DNA of 64,000 nt from Micromonospora nigra (lineage in GTDB: Bacteria; Actinomycetota; Actinomycetes; Mycobacteriales; Micromonosporaceae), in assembly GCF_900091585.1 (NCBI RefSeq), contig NZ_FMHT01000003.1:3587501-3651500 (forward strand). The letters are read 5' to 3'. Below the pieces are notes generated by a model that was given only the letters and a program-made list of their open reading frames with translations, did no database searches and had not been told where the DNA came from. This document shows positions 41,507-51,053 of this stretch, piece by piece. The stretch's first letter is position 1; the number at the start of each line of letters is the position of its first letter. The position numbers were made by a program, and so were the translations under genes.

Positions 41507-43042
41507 ATGGTGCAGCGATGGGATTCGCTCAGTGAGCGGCAGCTCGGCCTGCTTCGCCGGATCCACGGCGGCGATGACCTCAGTGGCCCGGACGGCGTCG
41601 AGTACCGGCGGTCGGCGCGTGCGCTCCAGGACCGGAACCTGGTGACGGTGACACGTAAGGCAGGGGTGTGGAGGGCGTCTTCGACTGACGCCGGTCGCTT
41701 CTACCTTGAGCATGGCCACCATCCCGATCATCCCGACCACCGTGCTTCCCTCCCGTGGTTCGAGACGCCGGCACCCGGCGGCATCGCCGGCGGAGCTTCG
41801 TCGGAGGATCTGCTGCGATCGGCTCGCGAACTGCGCGACCGCCTGCAGCACGAGGGCGGCATGGTCCGTATCGAGAGTCCCGACAGTGGAACGCGGGCCC
41901 GGTACCGGCGGATCATTCACGCGGCCAAGCAGCAGGGACTTGTGCCATCGGGTCACCATCTACGCCACACTGGCCGCGACGCCGGGGACACCGTCATCCG
42001 CCTGTACACCGATGCCGGCCCGGACGAGACCGACGGGAACCGGATCCGGCTCAACACCCGACGTGTCACCACCGACCCGCATCTGGCGTTCAGCGCCCTC
42101 GAAGCCGATCCGACCAGCCTCGCTGTCAGCTCGGGCCTACTGCCCCGGGCGTTGCTGCTGATCCGGCAGCTCGCCGGCGAGGCGGCCCGGCGAGGGCACC
42201 GGCTCGGGGTCAACACCAAGGCGAAATATCCGCGGATGTTTCTCCAGGCCGGGCAGGTTCGACGCACGGTCACTCTGACCGAGGAACGCGACCAGGTCCC
42301 GCACGAAACCACCGCCGAGGAGCTGAAGGTGCTGCGCCTGCGGCCGTGGATGAAACCCGCGGAGTTCGACGTCGTCGACTCCGGCAGGCTCCGCTTGGAG
42401 ATCGCCCGGGCCGGGTACGACAACCGGGACACCTGGACCGACACCGCACGCGTACGTCTAGAACAGCGCGTCGCGCAGATCATCCAAGGGTTCGAGGCTG
42501 GCGTCACCGCCGACGAACAGCAACGGCGGGCAGCCGAGGCCGCGAGGGAGAAGGCCGCGGCCGAACACCGGCGGCGGCAGGAGGAAGCCGCGGCCGAGCG
42601 CAGACGGCAGGAGGAGGCCACCCTCGCCCGATGGCACGCCGCGATGGCCGACGCCCGCGTCCAGGCCGCGGACAACATCCGCGCGGACACCTTCCGCAAC
42701 GCCTACCAGGCGTGGACCACCGCAGCCGGCATCCGCGCGTTCTGCACCGCCCTTGAACAAGCGGCCGAGGGGCGGACCGGCGCCGGCGGGTACCTCGCCA
42801 GCTGGGTCGCGTGGGGCAGGGCCGCCGCCGACCGGATCGACCCCATCCGCAATCCCCGCGTGCTAGCTGACATCGATTACAACCCCGAACCCGGACCCGA
42901 CGATCTGCGCCCGTTCCTCGGTGACTGGAGCCCCCATGGGCCGCGCAAGGAGCACCGCCCTGATCACGACCGGCAGGCCCACGCCGGCATCCGCCGACAG
43001 GCCGAATCGTGGCACCACGGGCTGCTCGACCACGGCGCCTGA
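41507..43042 (+). CDS. hypothetical protein with winged-helix-like N-terminus and coiled coil
   Basis: ATG 41507 gives 511 residues. Residues about 5-65 (LSERQLGLLRRIHGGDDLSG, YRRSARALQDRNLVTVTRKA, FYLEHG) look like a winged helix. Two related alpha/beta segments follow (LHHEGG-type start near 105, RIIHAAKQQGLVPSGHHLRH). A coiled coil rich in Arg/Glu/Ala spans about 340-400. I know no family for the whole protein. It is probably co-transcribed with the gene 138 bp downstream. Confidence 0.75.
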   Translation: MVQRWDSLSERQLGLLRRIHGGDDLSGPDGVEYRRSARALQDRNLVTVTRKAGVWRASSTDAGRFYLEHGHHPDHPDHRASLPWFETPAPGGIAGGASSEDLLRSARELRDRLQHEGGMVRIESPDSGTRARYRRIIHAAKQQGLVPSGHHLRHTGRDAGDTVIRLYTDAGPDETDGNRIRLNTRRVTTDPHLAFSALEADPTSLAVSSGLLPRALLLIRQLAGEAARRGHRLGVNTKAKYPRMFLQAGQVRRTVTLTEERDQVPHETTAEELKVLRLRPWMKPAEFDVVDSGRLRLEIARAGYDNRDTWTDTARVRLEQRVAQIIQGFEAGVTADEQQRRAAEAAREKAAAEHRRRQEEAAAERRRQEEATLARWHAAMADARVQAADNIRADTFRNAYQAWTTAAGIRAFCTALEQAAEGRTGAGGYLASWVAWGRAAADRIDPIRNPRVLADIDYNPEPGPDDLRPFLGDWSPHGPRKEHRPDHDRQAHAGIRRQAESWHHGLLDHGA

Positions 43043-43180
43043 AGTGCGTCCACCTCAACCTCCACCACCCTCCGGCCGGATGCGCACGAGCCTGCGCCGG
43101 GACCTGCCGCCATCGCGGCGCGAACCGCCAGCACGACCCGGTACCACGCAACAAGCGACGCTCACCCGAAGGACGGCTGG

Positions 43181-44110
43181 ATGAGAATCGACCCCTCCCG
43201 CTTCACCGTCGGCGACGAATGGGCGTACCGGCAGTCGGACCACGGACCGTCCGAACGCGTCCGCATCCTGGCAGTCGAGCCGAAGAAGAACAGCGCCCGC
43301 CTCGAGATCAGATTCCTCGACGACCCCGACGAACGGGTGGAGAAGGTCCCCGGGTCGCGGCTGCGGGTGCCGTGGAGCGAGGTCGGGACCTTCGACGCGC
43401 TGATGGCGAACTGGCAACGCATCGACGATCAGAGCCTCGATCGTACAGAGGAAGCCTGCGTCGAGGAGATCTTCGGCCTCTTGATCAGCGATGACGTAGC
43501 CGAGCTGCTCTGGTCCCCGGTGTCCTGCGCCACCGAAATCCGAGACAGGGCCCGGCTGAGCGAGATCATCGACGGGCCGGTCGACGACATCCTCGCCTCG
43601 GCTGAATGGTTCGACCACGACGACCGGACCATCCTGTCACCGGCCGGCACCCTTCAACTGGTCGAGGCCGCGTGCCGTGCCCATCCGACCCAGGTCCTCG
43701 ACCTCGTCATCGAGCAGGAAGCCCAGTCCCGCCACAAATGCAAGTTCGGCGACGAGCACCGCGTCGGCCGCGACAACCGGTCGACGACACCGGAATGGGA
43801 GTACGACTGGTACCGCCGCCACGACCGGCCCCGTCACGAACTACTACGCCAGTGGTGCGGCCACCGAGCAGTGACCCGCCACGAACGGTTCCTCGCCGCC
43901 GAAGCCGAAACTCACCGCCTCGACATCCTGGTGACCGACCTCCTCAAGGCCCTGGACACCCTCGGCGAACACGACCAGGCCGCCCGGTTCGCCGAGGAAC
44001 ACGAACGCGACCGCATCACACCCCACACGATGCGCCCCGTCGTCGAACGCCCCCTACACCCCTCCGAGATACCCGTACACGAGATCAAGGTCAGGAGCCG
44101 CTGGTGGTGA
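43181..44110 (+). CDS. hypothetical protein
   Basis: ATG 43181 with GAAGGACGG upstream; 309 residues. The first 70 residues (FTVGDEWAYR, RVRILAVEPKKNSARLEIRF, VPWSEVGTFDA) resemble a small beta-barrel, and the rest is helical with many Arg, Glu and His (EQEAQSRHKCKFGDEHRVGR). No family recognised. It follows the winged-helix protein gene in the same direction. Confidence 0.75.
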   Translation: MRIDPSRFTVGDEWAYRQSDHGPSERVRILAVEPKKNSARLEIRFLDDPDERVEKVPGSRLRVPWSEVGTFDALMANWQRIDDQSLDRTEEACVEEIFGLLISDDVAELLWSPVSCATEIRDRARLSEIIDGPVDDILASAEWFDHDDRTILSPAGTLQLVEAACRAHPTQVLDLVIEQEAQSRHKCKFGDEHRVGRDNRSTTPEWEYDWYRRHDRPRHELLRQWCGHRAVTRHERFLAAEAETHRLDILVTDLLKALDTLGEHDQAARFAEEHERDRITPHTMRPVVERPLHPSEIPVHEIKVRSRWW

Positions 44111-44219
44111 ATCGCCCTGAAGGCGGGGCCCCAGCCGACTCTGCTCGGATGAAGGCAATGGGTCGGGAGGACCGCCGTTCCTCGCAGCTCCAGTTCACGT
44201 TTGTAAGAGGACGTCTGAT

Positions 44220-45083
44220 TCACGTATTTTGTGTGTGTTGTGGTTGTAGGGGTTCTCGCCAGGTTGGGGTGGTTTCGGTGGTGAGGCGTTTGGCGAGGTT
44301 GTCGATCATGGCGAGGGTGATCATGCTGGCGGAGTTGTCGGGGCGGGCTTCGTAGTCGCGGACGAGTCGGCGGTGGTGCATGAGCCAGCCGATGGTGCGT
44401 TCGACGACCCATCTGCGCTTGACCACGCTGAAGCCCTTGACCTGCGGGTCCTTGGTGACGATCTCGACGTCGACGCCGAGGTGGGCGCCGTGTTCGATGA
44501 CGCGGTTTTTGAATCCGGCGTCGGCCCAGGTTTTGGTCAGGGTGGGGTAGGTGGTGGTGGCCTGGTCGAGCAGGTCTGCGCCGATGGTGTTGTCGCTGGT
44601 GCTGGCGGCGGTGACGATGACGGCGAGGAGGAGGCCGAGGGTGTCGGTGATGATGCCGCGTTTGCGGCCGACGATCTTCTTCCCGGCATCGGTGCCCTGT
44701 GTGGACAATGGGACGTTGGTGGAGGTCTTGACGCTCTGGCTGTCCATGATGGACGCGGTGGGTGCGATGGTGCGGCCGTGGTGGTCGCGTACGAGGCCGG
44801 TGAGCTGGTAGTTCAGTTCGGTGAAGATGCCTTCCTTGCTCCAGGCGGCGAAGTAGCCGTAGACCGTCGGGTGGGGCGGGAAGTCGTGGGGCAGGTAGCG
44901 CCAGGCGATGCCGGTGCGGTTGACGTACAGGATGGCGTTGAAGATCTCGCGCAGGTCGTGAGTGGGGGTGCGGCCGCTGACTCCGGCATCGGTGCGGGCC
45001 TGTCGCCAGGCTGTCAGGCGGGGTGCGATCAGGGCCCATCGGGCGTCGGACAGGTCGGACGGATAGGCTCGTCGCGCGGTCAT
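44220..45083 (-). CDS. IS5-family transposase, left arm
   Basis: 287 residues from ATG 45083. N-terminal DUF4096-type region (YPSDLSDARWALIAPRLTAW, GIAWRYLPHDFPPHPTVYGY) and DDE core with SIMDSQSVKTS (Asp), KTWADAGFKNRV (Asp) and RRWVVERTIGWLMHHRRLVR (Glu). Catalytic residues are intact. The protein is identical to that of the right arm, so the two copies are very recent. Confidence 0.93.
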   Translation of the reverse strand: MTARRAYPSDLSDARWALIAPRLTAWRQARTDAGVSGRTPTHDLREIFNAILYVNRTGIAWRYLPHDFPPHPTVYGYFAAWSKEGIFTELNYQLTGLVRDHHGRTIAPTASIMDSQSVKTSTNVPLSTQGTDAGKKIVGRKRGIITDTLGLLLAVIVTAASTSDNTIGADLLDQATTTYPTLTKTWADAGFKNRVIEHGAHLGVDVEIVTKDPQVKGFSVVKRRWVVERTIGWLMHHRRLVRDYEARPDNSASMITLAMIDNLAKRLTTETTPTWREPLQPQHTQNT

Positions 45084-45105
45084 GATTCAGGCGTACGGCG
45101 TCTGA

Positions 45106-45509
45106 CTGGACGTTTGTTTCGCGTTCGCGTCAGTAGTGACCGATTTACGCCTCGACCTCGTCAGGGCAATATGCCGGACCTGACCCGGAAGGCGCACATT
45201 CTGGCCAGCTCTACCTTGACCAGAATCAGAGCATTTCAGCCCGCGATCGTGTCTGATTCACTTTCACCCGACATCGACGTACATGAGGTCCGTCGATCCG
45301 GCCCTCACTGGACGTTTGTTTCGCGTTCGCGTCAGTAGTGACCGATTTACGCCTCGACCTCGTCAGGGCAATATGCCGGACCTGACCCGGAAGGCGCACA
45401 TTCTGGCCAGCTCTACCTTGACCAGAATCAGAGCATTTCAGCCCGCGATCGTGTCTGATTCACTTTCACCCGACATCGACGTACATGAGGTCCGTCGATC
45501 CGGCCCTCA
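45106..45509 (+). repeat. two tandem 202-bp units between inverted IS copies
   Basis: Units 45106-45307 and 45308-45509 are identical as far as I can compare and start with CTGGACGTTTGTTTCGCG. No gene is visible; each has the potential stem ACCTCGTCAGG...CCTGACCCGG-like but no clear function. They are not seen elsewhere in the window. Confidence 0.85.
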
Positions 45510-45528
45510 GACGCCGTACGCCTGAATC

Positions 45529-46392
45529 ATGACCGCGCGACGAGCCTATCCGTCCGACCTGTCCGACGCCCGATGGGCCCTGATCGCACCCCGCCTGACA
45601 GCCTGGCGACAGGCCCGCACCGATGCCGGAGTCAGCGGCCGCACCCCCACTCACGACCTGCGCGAGATCTTCAACGCCATCCTGTACGTCAACCGCACCG
45701 GCATCGCCTGGCGCTACCTGCCCCACGACTTCCCGCCCCACCCGACGGTCTACGGCTACTTCGCCGCCTGGAGCAAGGAAGGCATCTTCACCGAACTGAA
45801 CTACCAGCTCACCGGCCTCGTACGCGACCACCACGGCCGCACCATCGCACCCACCGCGTCCATCATGGACAGCCAGAGCGTCAAGACCTCCACCAACGTC
45901 CCATTGTCCACACAGGGCACCGATGCCGGGAAGAAGATCGTCGGCCGCAAACGCGGCATCATCACCGACACCCTCGGCCTCCTCCTCGCCGTCATCGTCA
46001 CCGCCGCCAGCACCAGCGACAACACCATCGGCGCAGACCTGCTCGACCAGGCCACCACCACCTACCCCACCCTGACCAAAACCTGGGCCGACGCCGGATT
46101 CAAAAACCGCGTCATCGAACACGGCGCCCACCTCGGCGTCGACGTCGAGATCGTCACCAAGGACCCGCAGGTCAAGGGCTTCAGCGTGGTCAAGCGCAGA
46201 TGGGTCGTCGAACGCACCATCGGCTGGCTCATGCACCACCGCCGACTCGTCCGCGACTACGAAGCCCGCCCCGACAACTCCGCCAGCATGATCACCCTCG
46301 CCATGATCGACAACCTCGCCAAACGCCTCACCACCGAAACCACCCCAACCTGGCGAGAACCCCTACAACCACAACACACACAAAATACGTGA
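45529..46392 (+). CDS. IS5-family transposase, right arm
   Basis: Identical in sequence to the left-arm transposase but on the plus strand, with the same start context (CTGAATCATGACC). All DDE residues are present. The 3' end of the element supplies the last base of the stop codon of the STAND gene that ends at 46406. Confidence 0.93.
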   Translation: MTARRAYPSDLSDARWALIAPRLTAWRQARTDAGVSGRTPTHDLREIFNAILYVNRTGIAWRYLPHDFPPHPTVYGYFAAWSKEGIFTELNYQLTGLVRDHHGRTIAPTASIMDSQSVKTSTNVPLSTQGTDAGKKIVGRKRGIITDTLGLLLAVIVTAASTSDNTIGADLLDQATTTYPTLTKTWADAGFKNRVIEHGAHLGVDVEIVTKDPQVKGFSVVKRRWVVERTIGWLMHHRRLVRDYEARPDNSASMITLAMIDNLAKRLTTETTPTWREPLQPQHTQNT

Positions 46393-46405
46393 ATCAGACG
46401 TCCTC

Positions 46406-49400
46406 TTAGCTCCATCGGGTTGCGAGCATTCGTTCGCTCGAGACGTCCAATAAGGCGTTTGGCTGGATGCGGGCCACTATGTCAAGGCACCTATCCCATG
46501 AACCTTGAGCGAGGGCTGCCGCGGCAAGTGAACGGGCTCGCAGCACTCCCGTACCTTTGCCTGCGCCCAACGAATATAGCCCCGCCGGAGCTGAACCAGC
46601 CTCGGCCTCCACACAGGCGGTTGCGACGACGATGAGCGCCTGCGCCTGCTGGTCCGGGTCGGTGATGCTGTTGGAGATGGTCTCGGCCCGGTCGAGATCT
46701 CCGGTAGCGGTCACTGCCTTGGCCAGAGCGGTCATCGCCTGCGCCCGCTGGTCCGGGTTGGTGATGTGGCGGGTCAACGCCTCGGCCCGGTCGACGAGTG
46801 CCCGTGCCCGGTCGAGGTTCCCGGTGGCGGCCACCGTCTCGGCCAGAGCGGCTAACGCCTGCATCTGGGGATAAGAGTCGGTGATGCTGTTGGAGATGGT
46901 CTCGGCCCGGTCGAGATCTCCGGTAGCGGTCACTGCCTTGGCCAGAGCGGTCATCGCCTGCGCCCGCTGGTCCGGGTTGGTGATGTGGCGGGTCAACGCC
47001 TCGGCCCGGTCGACGAGTGCCCGTGCCCGGTCGAGGTTCCCGGTGGCGGCCACCGTCTCGGCTAGGGCGGTTAGAGCCCGTGTCTGTTCACTCGGGTTAG
47101 TGACGTTACGGGCAATTGTTTCTGCCCGGTCGAGGTTCCCGGTGGCGGCCACTGCCTTGGCCAGAGCGGTTAGCGCCCATGCTTGCTGGAACGGGTCAGC
47201 GATGGTAAGGGCAATCGTCTCAACCTGGTTGACGAGTGCCCGTGCCCGGTCGAGGTCTCCGGTGGCGGTCACTGCGTTGGCCAGGGCGGTTAGCGCCCTG
47301 GCCTGTTGGTTCGGGTTGGTGATTCTGTAGGCGATAGTCTCGGCTCGGTCGAGGTTCCCAGTGACGGCCACGGCCCTGGTCAGAGCGGTTAGCGCCCATG
47401 CCACTCGGTCCGCGTTGGTGATGTTTCGGGCGATCGTCTCAGCCTGGTGGGCGAACAGCCGCGCCCGGTCGAAATTTCCGATGGTTGCCGCTGCCTTGGC
47501 CAGGGCGGTCAAACTCTGCGCGTGCCGGTTCGGGTTGGTGATGCTGCTGGCGATGGTCTCTGCCCGGTCGAGGTTCCCAGTGGCGGCGATTGCGTTGGCC
47601 AAGGCGGTTAGTGCCCATGCCTGCCCGTCCGGGTTGGTGATGCTGCTGGCGATGGTCTCGGCTCGGTCGACGCGTCCGGTGACGGCCACTGCCTTGGCCA
47701 GACTGGTCATCGCCTGCGCCTGCTGGTATGGGTCGCTGATGCTGTGGGCCAACGCTTCGGCTCGGTCGACGAGTGCCTGTGCCCGGTCGACGCGTCCGGT
47801 AACCGCCACCGCCTCGGCCAGAGCGGCTAACGCCTGTGTCTGTCGATAAGAGTTCGTGATGCTGCTGGCGATGGTCTCGGCTCGGTCGACGCGTCCGGTG
47901 ACGGCCACTGCCTTGGCCAGACTGGTCATCGCCTGCGCCTGCTGGTATGGGTCGCTGATGCTGTGGGCCAACGCTTCGGCCCGGTCGACGATTGCCCTTG
48001 CCCGGTCGACGCCTCTGGTGACGGCTACCGTCTCGGCCAGAGCGGCTAACGCCTGTGTCTGTCGATAAGAGTTGGTGATGCTGCGAGCAAGGGCATCAGC
48101 GCGGTTTGGCTGCCCGAGTCGTGCCCAGACGCTGGGTAGATCGGTAGGGATATTGTTGTTGCGGTCAGCCAGATCGTTGCGGTGCATGCTGAGCAGCAGC
48201 AGCCAGCCGAGGTCGGGTTTGTCATTGGCGAGGATGACGTCTTGGGCGGCAACGATCTCGCTAAGCGCGGCGGCATCGCCGCCGGTAATGTCTAGCATGC
48301 GATCTTGTCTGGCGGTGTCAGTAGCATAGGCGATCATGCGTGTAAGGTCACCATCGGCTTGCAGCATGCGATAATAGCCGCGCAGTAGGTATTCTGGTGT
48401 TCCCTCTGGCCATCCCTGTTGTCGGTACCCCTCGGCCCAGACGTGCAGCTGTTCTCGGTAGCCGGCCAAAAGGGCAGGACCCATACGCTCCGCCGCAACG
48501 ACTTGCAGCTCTTCATGTCCGAGAACGAACACTTCCGGTCCGGTCTCGGGTTGAAATCGGCTATGCCGAGTTGCGAACGTACGCCCAGACACGCTGTGCA
48601 GCTGCTCTTCAACCTCCCACGGTTCCACACCGGCAAGTTCGGCGAGACTCTCGGCTCCAAGCCCACCGCCAGCTGCGGTCAACAATCCCAGCAGATCTCG
48701 TTCTATTCGTGATCCGTTGAGTAGCCGCTTCAGTTCCCGTTTCGCTTCGCCCTTAATTGTCGCCGCAGCGGAGGAGCGACCAAGGGTGCGGACGATTCGC
48801 ACATCACGTAATGGGTGATTTTGAGGAACGTCATCGGGAATCGGCGGGTTGGGGCGACCTGAGACGATGACCCGCATTCCCGCTACCGGGGTAGCCGGCA
48901 GCAGCTTGGCGATGCTGTGCGCGTCCGCACCAGTAGTCACCCCACGATCCTCGTCCAACCCATCGACCAGGAGAATCAGCCGCTCACCCTGAAGCTGGCA
49001 TGCCTGTGCCGCCTCGTTGATTAACCCGAACAGGTGCGCCTCCCGGGTTGTTTTGGCCAAAAGCGGCGGTTTCTCCTGTCCGAGCAAATCCAACAGCTGC
49101 TCCATGACAACGTCGGTAAATGCCACCCGGTCGTTCTGCTCCGCGAACCGGGCAGTGATGAAGAACGACACGACCCGTACCCCATCCGGGGGATTCAGCA
49201 CGAACCAGGACATCAACGCCGACTTGCCCGTCCAAGCCGGCGCCCGCCACCACCGGTACCAGCCCTCACCCTGGCCGGTGCAGAACGCGGCCAACTCCGC
49301 CAATTCCGCTTCCCGCCCCACCAGGGCTTGCGGAGCAATCCGCTGCACCGTTTCCAGGTACCGGGACGCCACTGCTGCACCCGGACGCAGCGTCACTCCA

Positions 49401-49492
49401 CCGGCAACATTGCTAATCTGGTACAGATCCCGCCCAACGCTGGTGTCGACGACTCCTTGACCACCCTGCGCACGGTCAGAACGCCTACTCAC
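46406..49492 (-). CDS. STAND NTPase with long helical-repeat region
   Basis: 1028 residues. The N-terminus has a Gly-rich motif (SVGRDLYQISNVAGGVTLRP). The NACHT/AAA-type NTPase at about 55-340 has a modified Walker A (APAWTGKSALMSWF), Walker B LILLVDGLDED and sensor VIVSGRP. From about 490 to 965 run about 14 units of some 35 residues (QALAALAETVAVTG, DRAEALARSITNP) typical of TPR-like sensor arrays. This is the layout of Avs-like and other STAND conflict proteins, which oligomerise on detecting a phage or toxin cue. The stop codon (AGC TAA) is completed by the IS end, so the tail is altered. It is coupled to the gene at 49489-49977. Confidence 0.88.
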   Translation of the reverse strand: MSRRSDRAQGGQGVVDTSVGRDLYQISNVAGGVTLRPGAAVASRYLETVQRIAPQALVGREAELAELAAFCTGQGEGWYRWWRAPAWTGKSALMSWFVLNPPDGVRVVSFFITARFAEQNDRVAFTDVVMEQLLDLLGQEKPPLLAKTTREAHLFGLINEAAQACQLQGERLILLVDGLDEDRGVTTGADAHSIAKLLPATPVAGMRVIVSGRPNPPIPDDVPQNHPLRDVRIVRTLGRSSAAATIKGEAKRELKRLLNGSRIERDLLGLLTAAGGGLGAESLAELAGVEPWEVEEQLHSVSGRTFATRHSRFQPETGPEVFVLGHEELQVVAAERMGPALLAGYREQLHVWAEGYRQQGWPEGTPEYLLRGYYRMLQADGDLTRMIAYATDTARQDRMLDITGGDAAALSEIVAAQDVILANDKPDLGWLLLLSMHRNDLADRNNNIPTDLPSVWARLGQPNRADALARSITNSYRQTQALAALAETVAVTRGVDRARAIVDRAEALAHSISDPYQQAQAMTSLAKAVAVTGRVDRAETIASSITNSYRQTQALAALAEAVAVTGRVDRAQALVDRAEALAHSISDPYQQAQAMTSLAKAVAVTGRVDRAETIASSITNPDGQAWALTALANAIAATGNLDRAETIASSITNPNRHAQSLTALAKAAATIGNFDRARLFAHQAETIARNITNADRVAWALTALTRAVAVTGNLDRAETIAYRITNPNQQARALTALANAVTATGDLDRARALVNQVETIALTIADPFQQAWALTALAKAVAATGNLDRAETIARNVTNPSEQTRALTALAETVAATGNLDRARALVDRAEALTRHITNPDQRAQAMTALAKAVTATGDLDRAETISNSITDSYPQMQALAALAETVAATGNLDRARALVDRAEALTRHITNPDQRAQAMTALAKAVTATGDLDRAETISNSITDPDQQAQALIVVATACVEAEAGSAPAGLYSLGAGKGTGVLRARSLAAAALAQGSWDRCLDIVARIQPNALLDVSSERMLATRWS

Positions 49493-49977
49493 CCGAGGGT
49501 CACATCCCCTTCAACGTCCCCCACCTGGGTCACGTCACCACCTACCCAGGCGCCACGAATGGCCTGTCCGCCTGGCGCAACATCCGACGCCTGCGCGGAC
49601 GCCGATGAGGAGGATGCGACTGGGGGCTGCGCCGACCCCAGCGACTTGGGTGACGACGACTGGAGCTTGCCTTTGATCCTGCTGACTTGGGCCAGTCGAC
49701 CACCTACCACCACATCAGACGCCACCTGCGAACCGGAACTTTCCACGGTTGACGATCCTCCCGCTGGCAACAGGTACGGGGCGCCCAGCGCGACCAAGGC
49801 GACCAGCAAGCTCAACCCGCTTGCGATTTTGTCCGCCCTATCCAGTCCCGCCACATATAAATACATGGCGACTCCACCAACAACGACAACCGCGACCCCG
49901 CGACCAGCCCACACCCAACCACGAGTCCGACGCGGCACGATACCCCCACCGACATGAGCAACAGTCAAAACGAGCAT
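49489..49977 (-). CDS. small two-TM protein coupled to the STAND NTPase
   Basis: 162 residues; its stop overlaps the NTPase ATG by 4 nt. Two membrane helices (RGVAVVVVGGVAMYLYVAGL, IASGLSLLVALVALGAPYLL) are followed by a Ser/Ala linker and a C-terminal motif GAWVGGDVTQVGDVEGDVTL. A related Gly-rich GDxxQIxNVxGGVTL motif starts the NTPase. I infer that the shared motif lets the two pair, putting the effector at the membrane. Confidence 0.78.
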   Translation of the reverse strand: MLVLTVAHVGGGIVPRRTRGWVWAGRGVAVVVVGGVAMYLYVAGLDRADKIASGLSLLVALVALGAPYLLPAGGSSTVESSGSQVASDVVVGGRLAQVSRIKGKLQSSSPKSLGSAQPPVASSSSASAQASDVAPGGQAIRGAWVGGDVTQVGDVEGDVTLG

Positions 49978-49989
49978 CTTTCCAGACTA

Positions 49990-50868
49990 AAGGATGTCTC
50001 GTAACTCGGTGAAGGCGTTGCTCGGCAACGGGGCTGGTGTCACCCGGCGAGGATGATGTTGTGGAGGTGGGCGATGCCGGATGCGGTGTGGGTCAATGTG
50101 TGGGCGGCGCGGCGGTAGTCGCGCAGGATCTTGAAGCACTTCATGCGGGCCAGTACGTGTTCGACCTGCGCTCGGATGGTGCGGTGCTGCTTGTTCAGCT
50201 CCGCTTTCCACTCGGGCAGTTCGCTGCCGTCGGCGGGCTTGCGGTAGGGGATGATTACCTCGGGGTTGCCGCGGTAGGCGCCGTCGGCCATGACCGGCCG
50301 TCCGGCCAGCTTCTGGTCGATGCCGCTGGTGCGGTAGACGATGGTGTCGTTGCGGTTGCCGGGCTGCGGGTCGCCGAGTGCGACCACGAGGCGGGTGTGG
50401 GCGTCGATGGCGACCTGCAGGTTGGTGCTGTAGCGGTAGTTCTTGCTCGGGGCGGCCAGGCGGTGATCCCGGGTTGGGATCAGGGTGCCGTCAACGATGG
50501 TGATCTGGTCGACCCGACGCCGGCGTACCGGGGCCAGGGCGAGCAGCGGACCGAGGGTGTCGATGACTCGATGGGCGGCGGAGTGCGACACCCCGAACAG
50601 CGGGCCGATCTGCCGCATCGTCAGGTTCGTGCGCCAGTAGGCGGCTACCAGCAGCACCCGATCGGCAAGGTCGAGAGACCACTGCCGCCCCGGCCGCCCG
50701 TCAGCGATCGCGTCACCACCCCGCTCGGCGACCAGCCGGACCAGTCTGCGGAACTGAGCGGGCTGCAGCCCCGTGAACGGGAAGATCCACTCCGGGCGGG
50801 CCGCCGAGATCACCTGCACCACGACATGATCCACGATGGACCGGTTACCGAGTTACGAGACGTCCCTT
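49990..50868 (-). mobile_element. 879-bp IS5-family element, copy 2
   Basis: Same length and ends as 27271-28149 and the same orientation, 21.8 kb away. TA flanks both ends. It sits immediately upstream of the small TM gene, where it may replace or disrupt that operon's promoter. Confidence 0.9.
50040..50834 (-). CDS. IS5-family transposase (DDE_Tnp_4 type), copy 2
   Basis: 264 residues with the same helix-turn-helix and DDE residues as copy 1 (QITIVDGTLIPT, GRPVMADGAYRGNP, IRAQVEHVLARMKCFKILRD). It differs from copy 1 at about a dozen positions, so the two copies are not from a very recent transposition. Confidence 0.92.
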   Translation of the reverse strand: MDHVVVQVISAARPEWIFPFTGLQPAQFRRLVRLVAERGGDAIADGRPGRQWSLDLADRVLLVAAYWRTNLTMRQIGPLFGVSHSAAHRVIDTLGPLLALAPVRRRRVDQITIVDGTLIPTRDHRLAAPSKNYRYSTNLQVAIDAHTRLVVALGDPQPGNRNDTIVYRTSGIDQKLAGRPVMADGAYRGNPEVIIPYRKPADGSELPEWKAELNKQHRTIRAQVEHVLARMKCFKILRDYRRAAHTLTHTASGIAHLHNIILAG

Positions 50869-51053
50869 AGGCAACGCAGCGCAGTCAACCATCCGACAAT
50901 AACTGCGCGGGACTGTATGACGCACGGCTCTGTCTCGCATTCGATGGTGACGGAGGGTGGTGAGGCGGTCCCGGGACTGCGTAAATATCCGTGCTTGACC
51001 TGGATGTGGTCCGTTGGACAGGACGTCGATCCTGTCCAGCAAAGGAACACGTC

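Larger units (their letters stand above)
44206..46406. mobile_element. pair of identical IS5-family elements in perfect inversion
   Basis: Arms 44206-45105 and 45507-46406 are 900-bp perfect inverted copies, each with one transposase gene, around a 401-bp spacer. Outer ends AGAGGACGTC/GACGTCCTCT are flanked by TA, so the whole unit behaves as one insertion. The inner ends GGCGTCTGA/TCAGACGCC face each other. Confidence 0.9.

Noticed and set aside
43912..45039. Minus-strand frame running from the IS into host sequence
   Set aside because: Chimeric out-of-frame reading of the transposase joined to flanking DNA. Its tail is only of interest as the likely original C-terminus of the STAND gene.
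44373..45338. Long open frame antisense to the left IS transposase
   Set aside because: Mirror of the transposase codons; the same frame appears opposite the right-arm copy. No ribosome site or motif.
46640..48070. Regularly spaced repeats that could suggest a CRISPR array
   Set aside because: They are degenerate, about 100-bp, in-frame units encoding helical repeats of the STAND protein; no constant short repeat with unique spacers.
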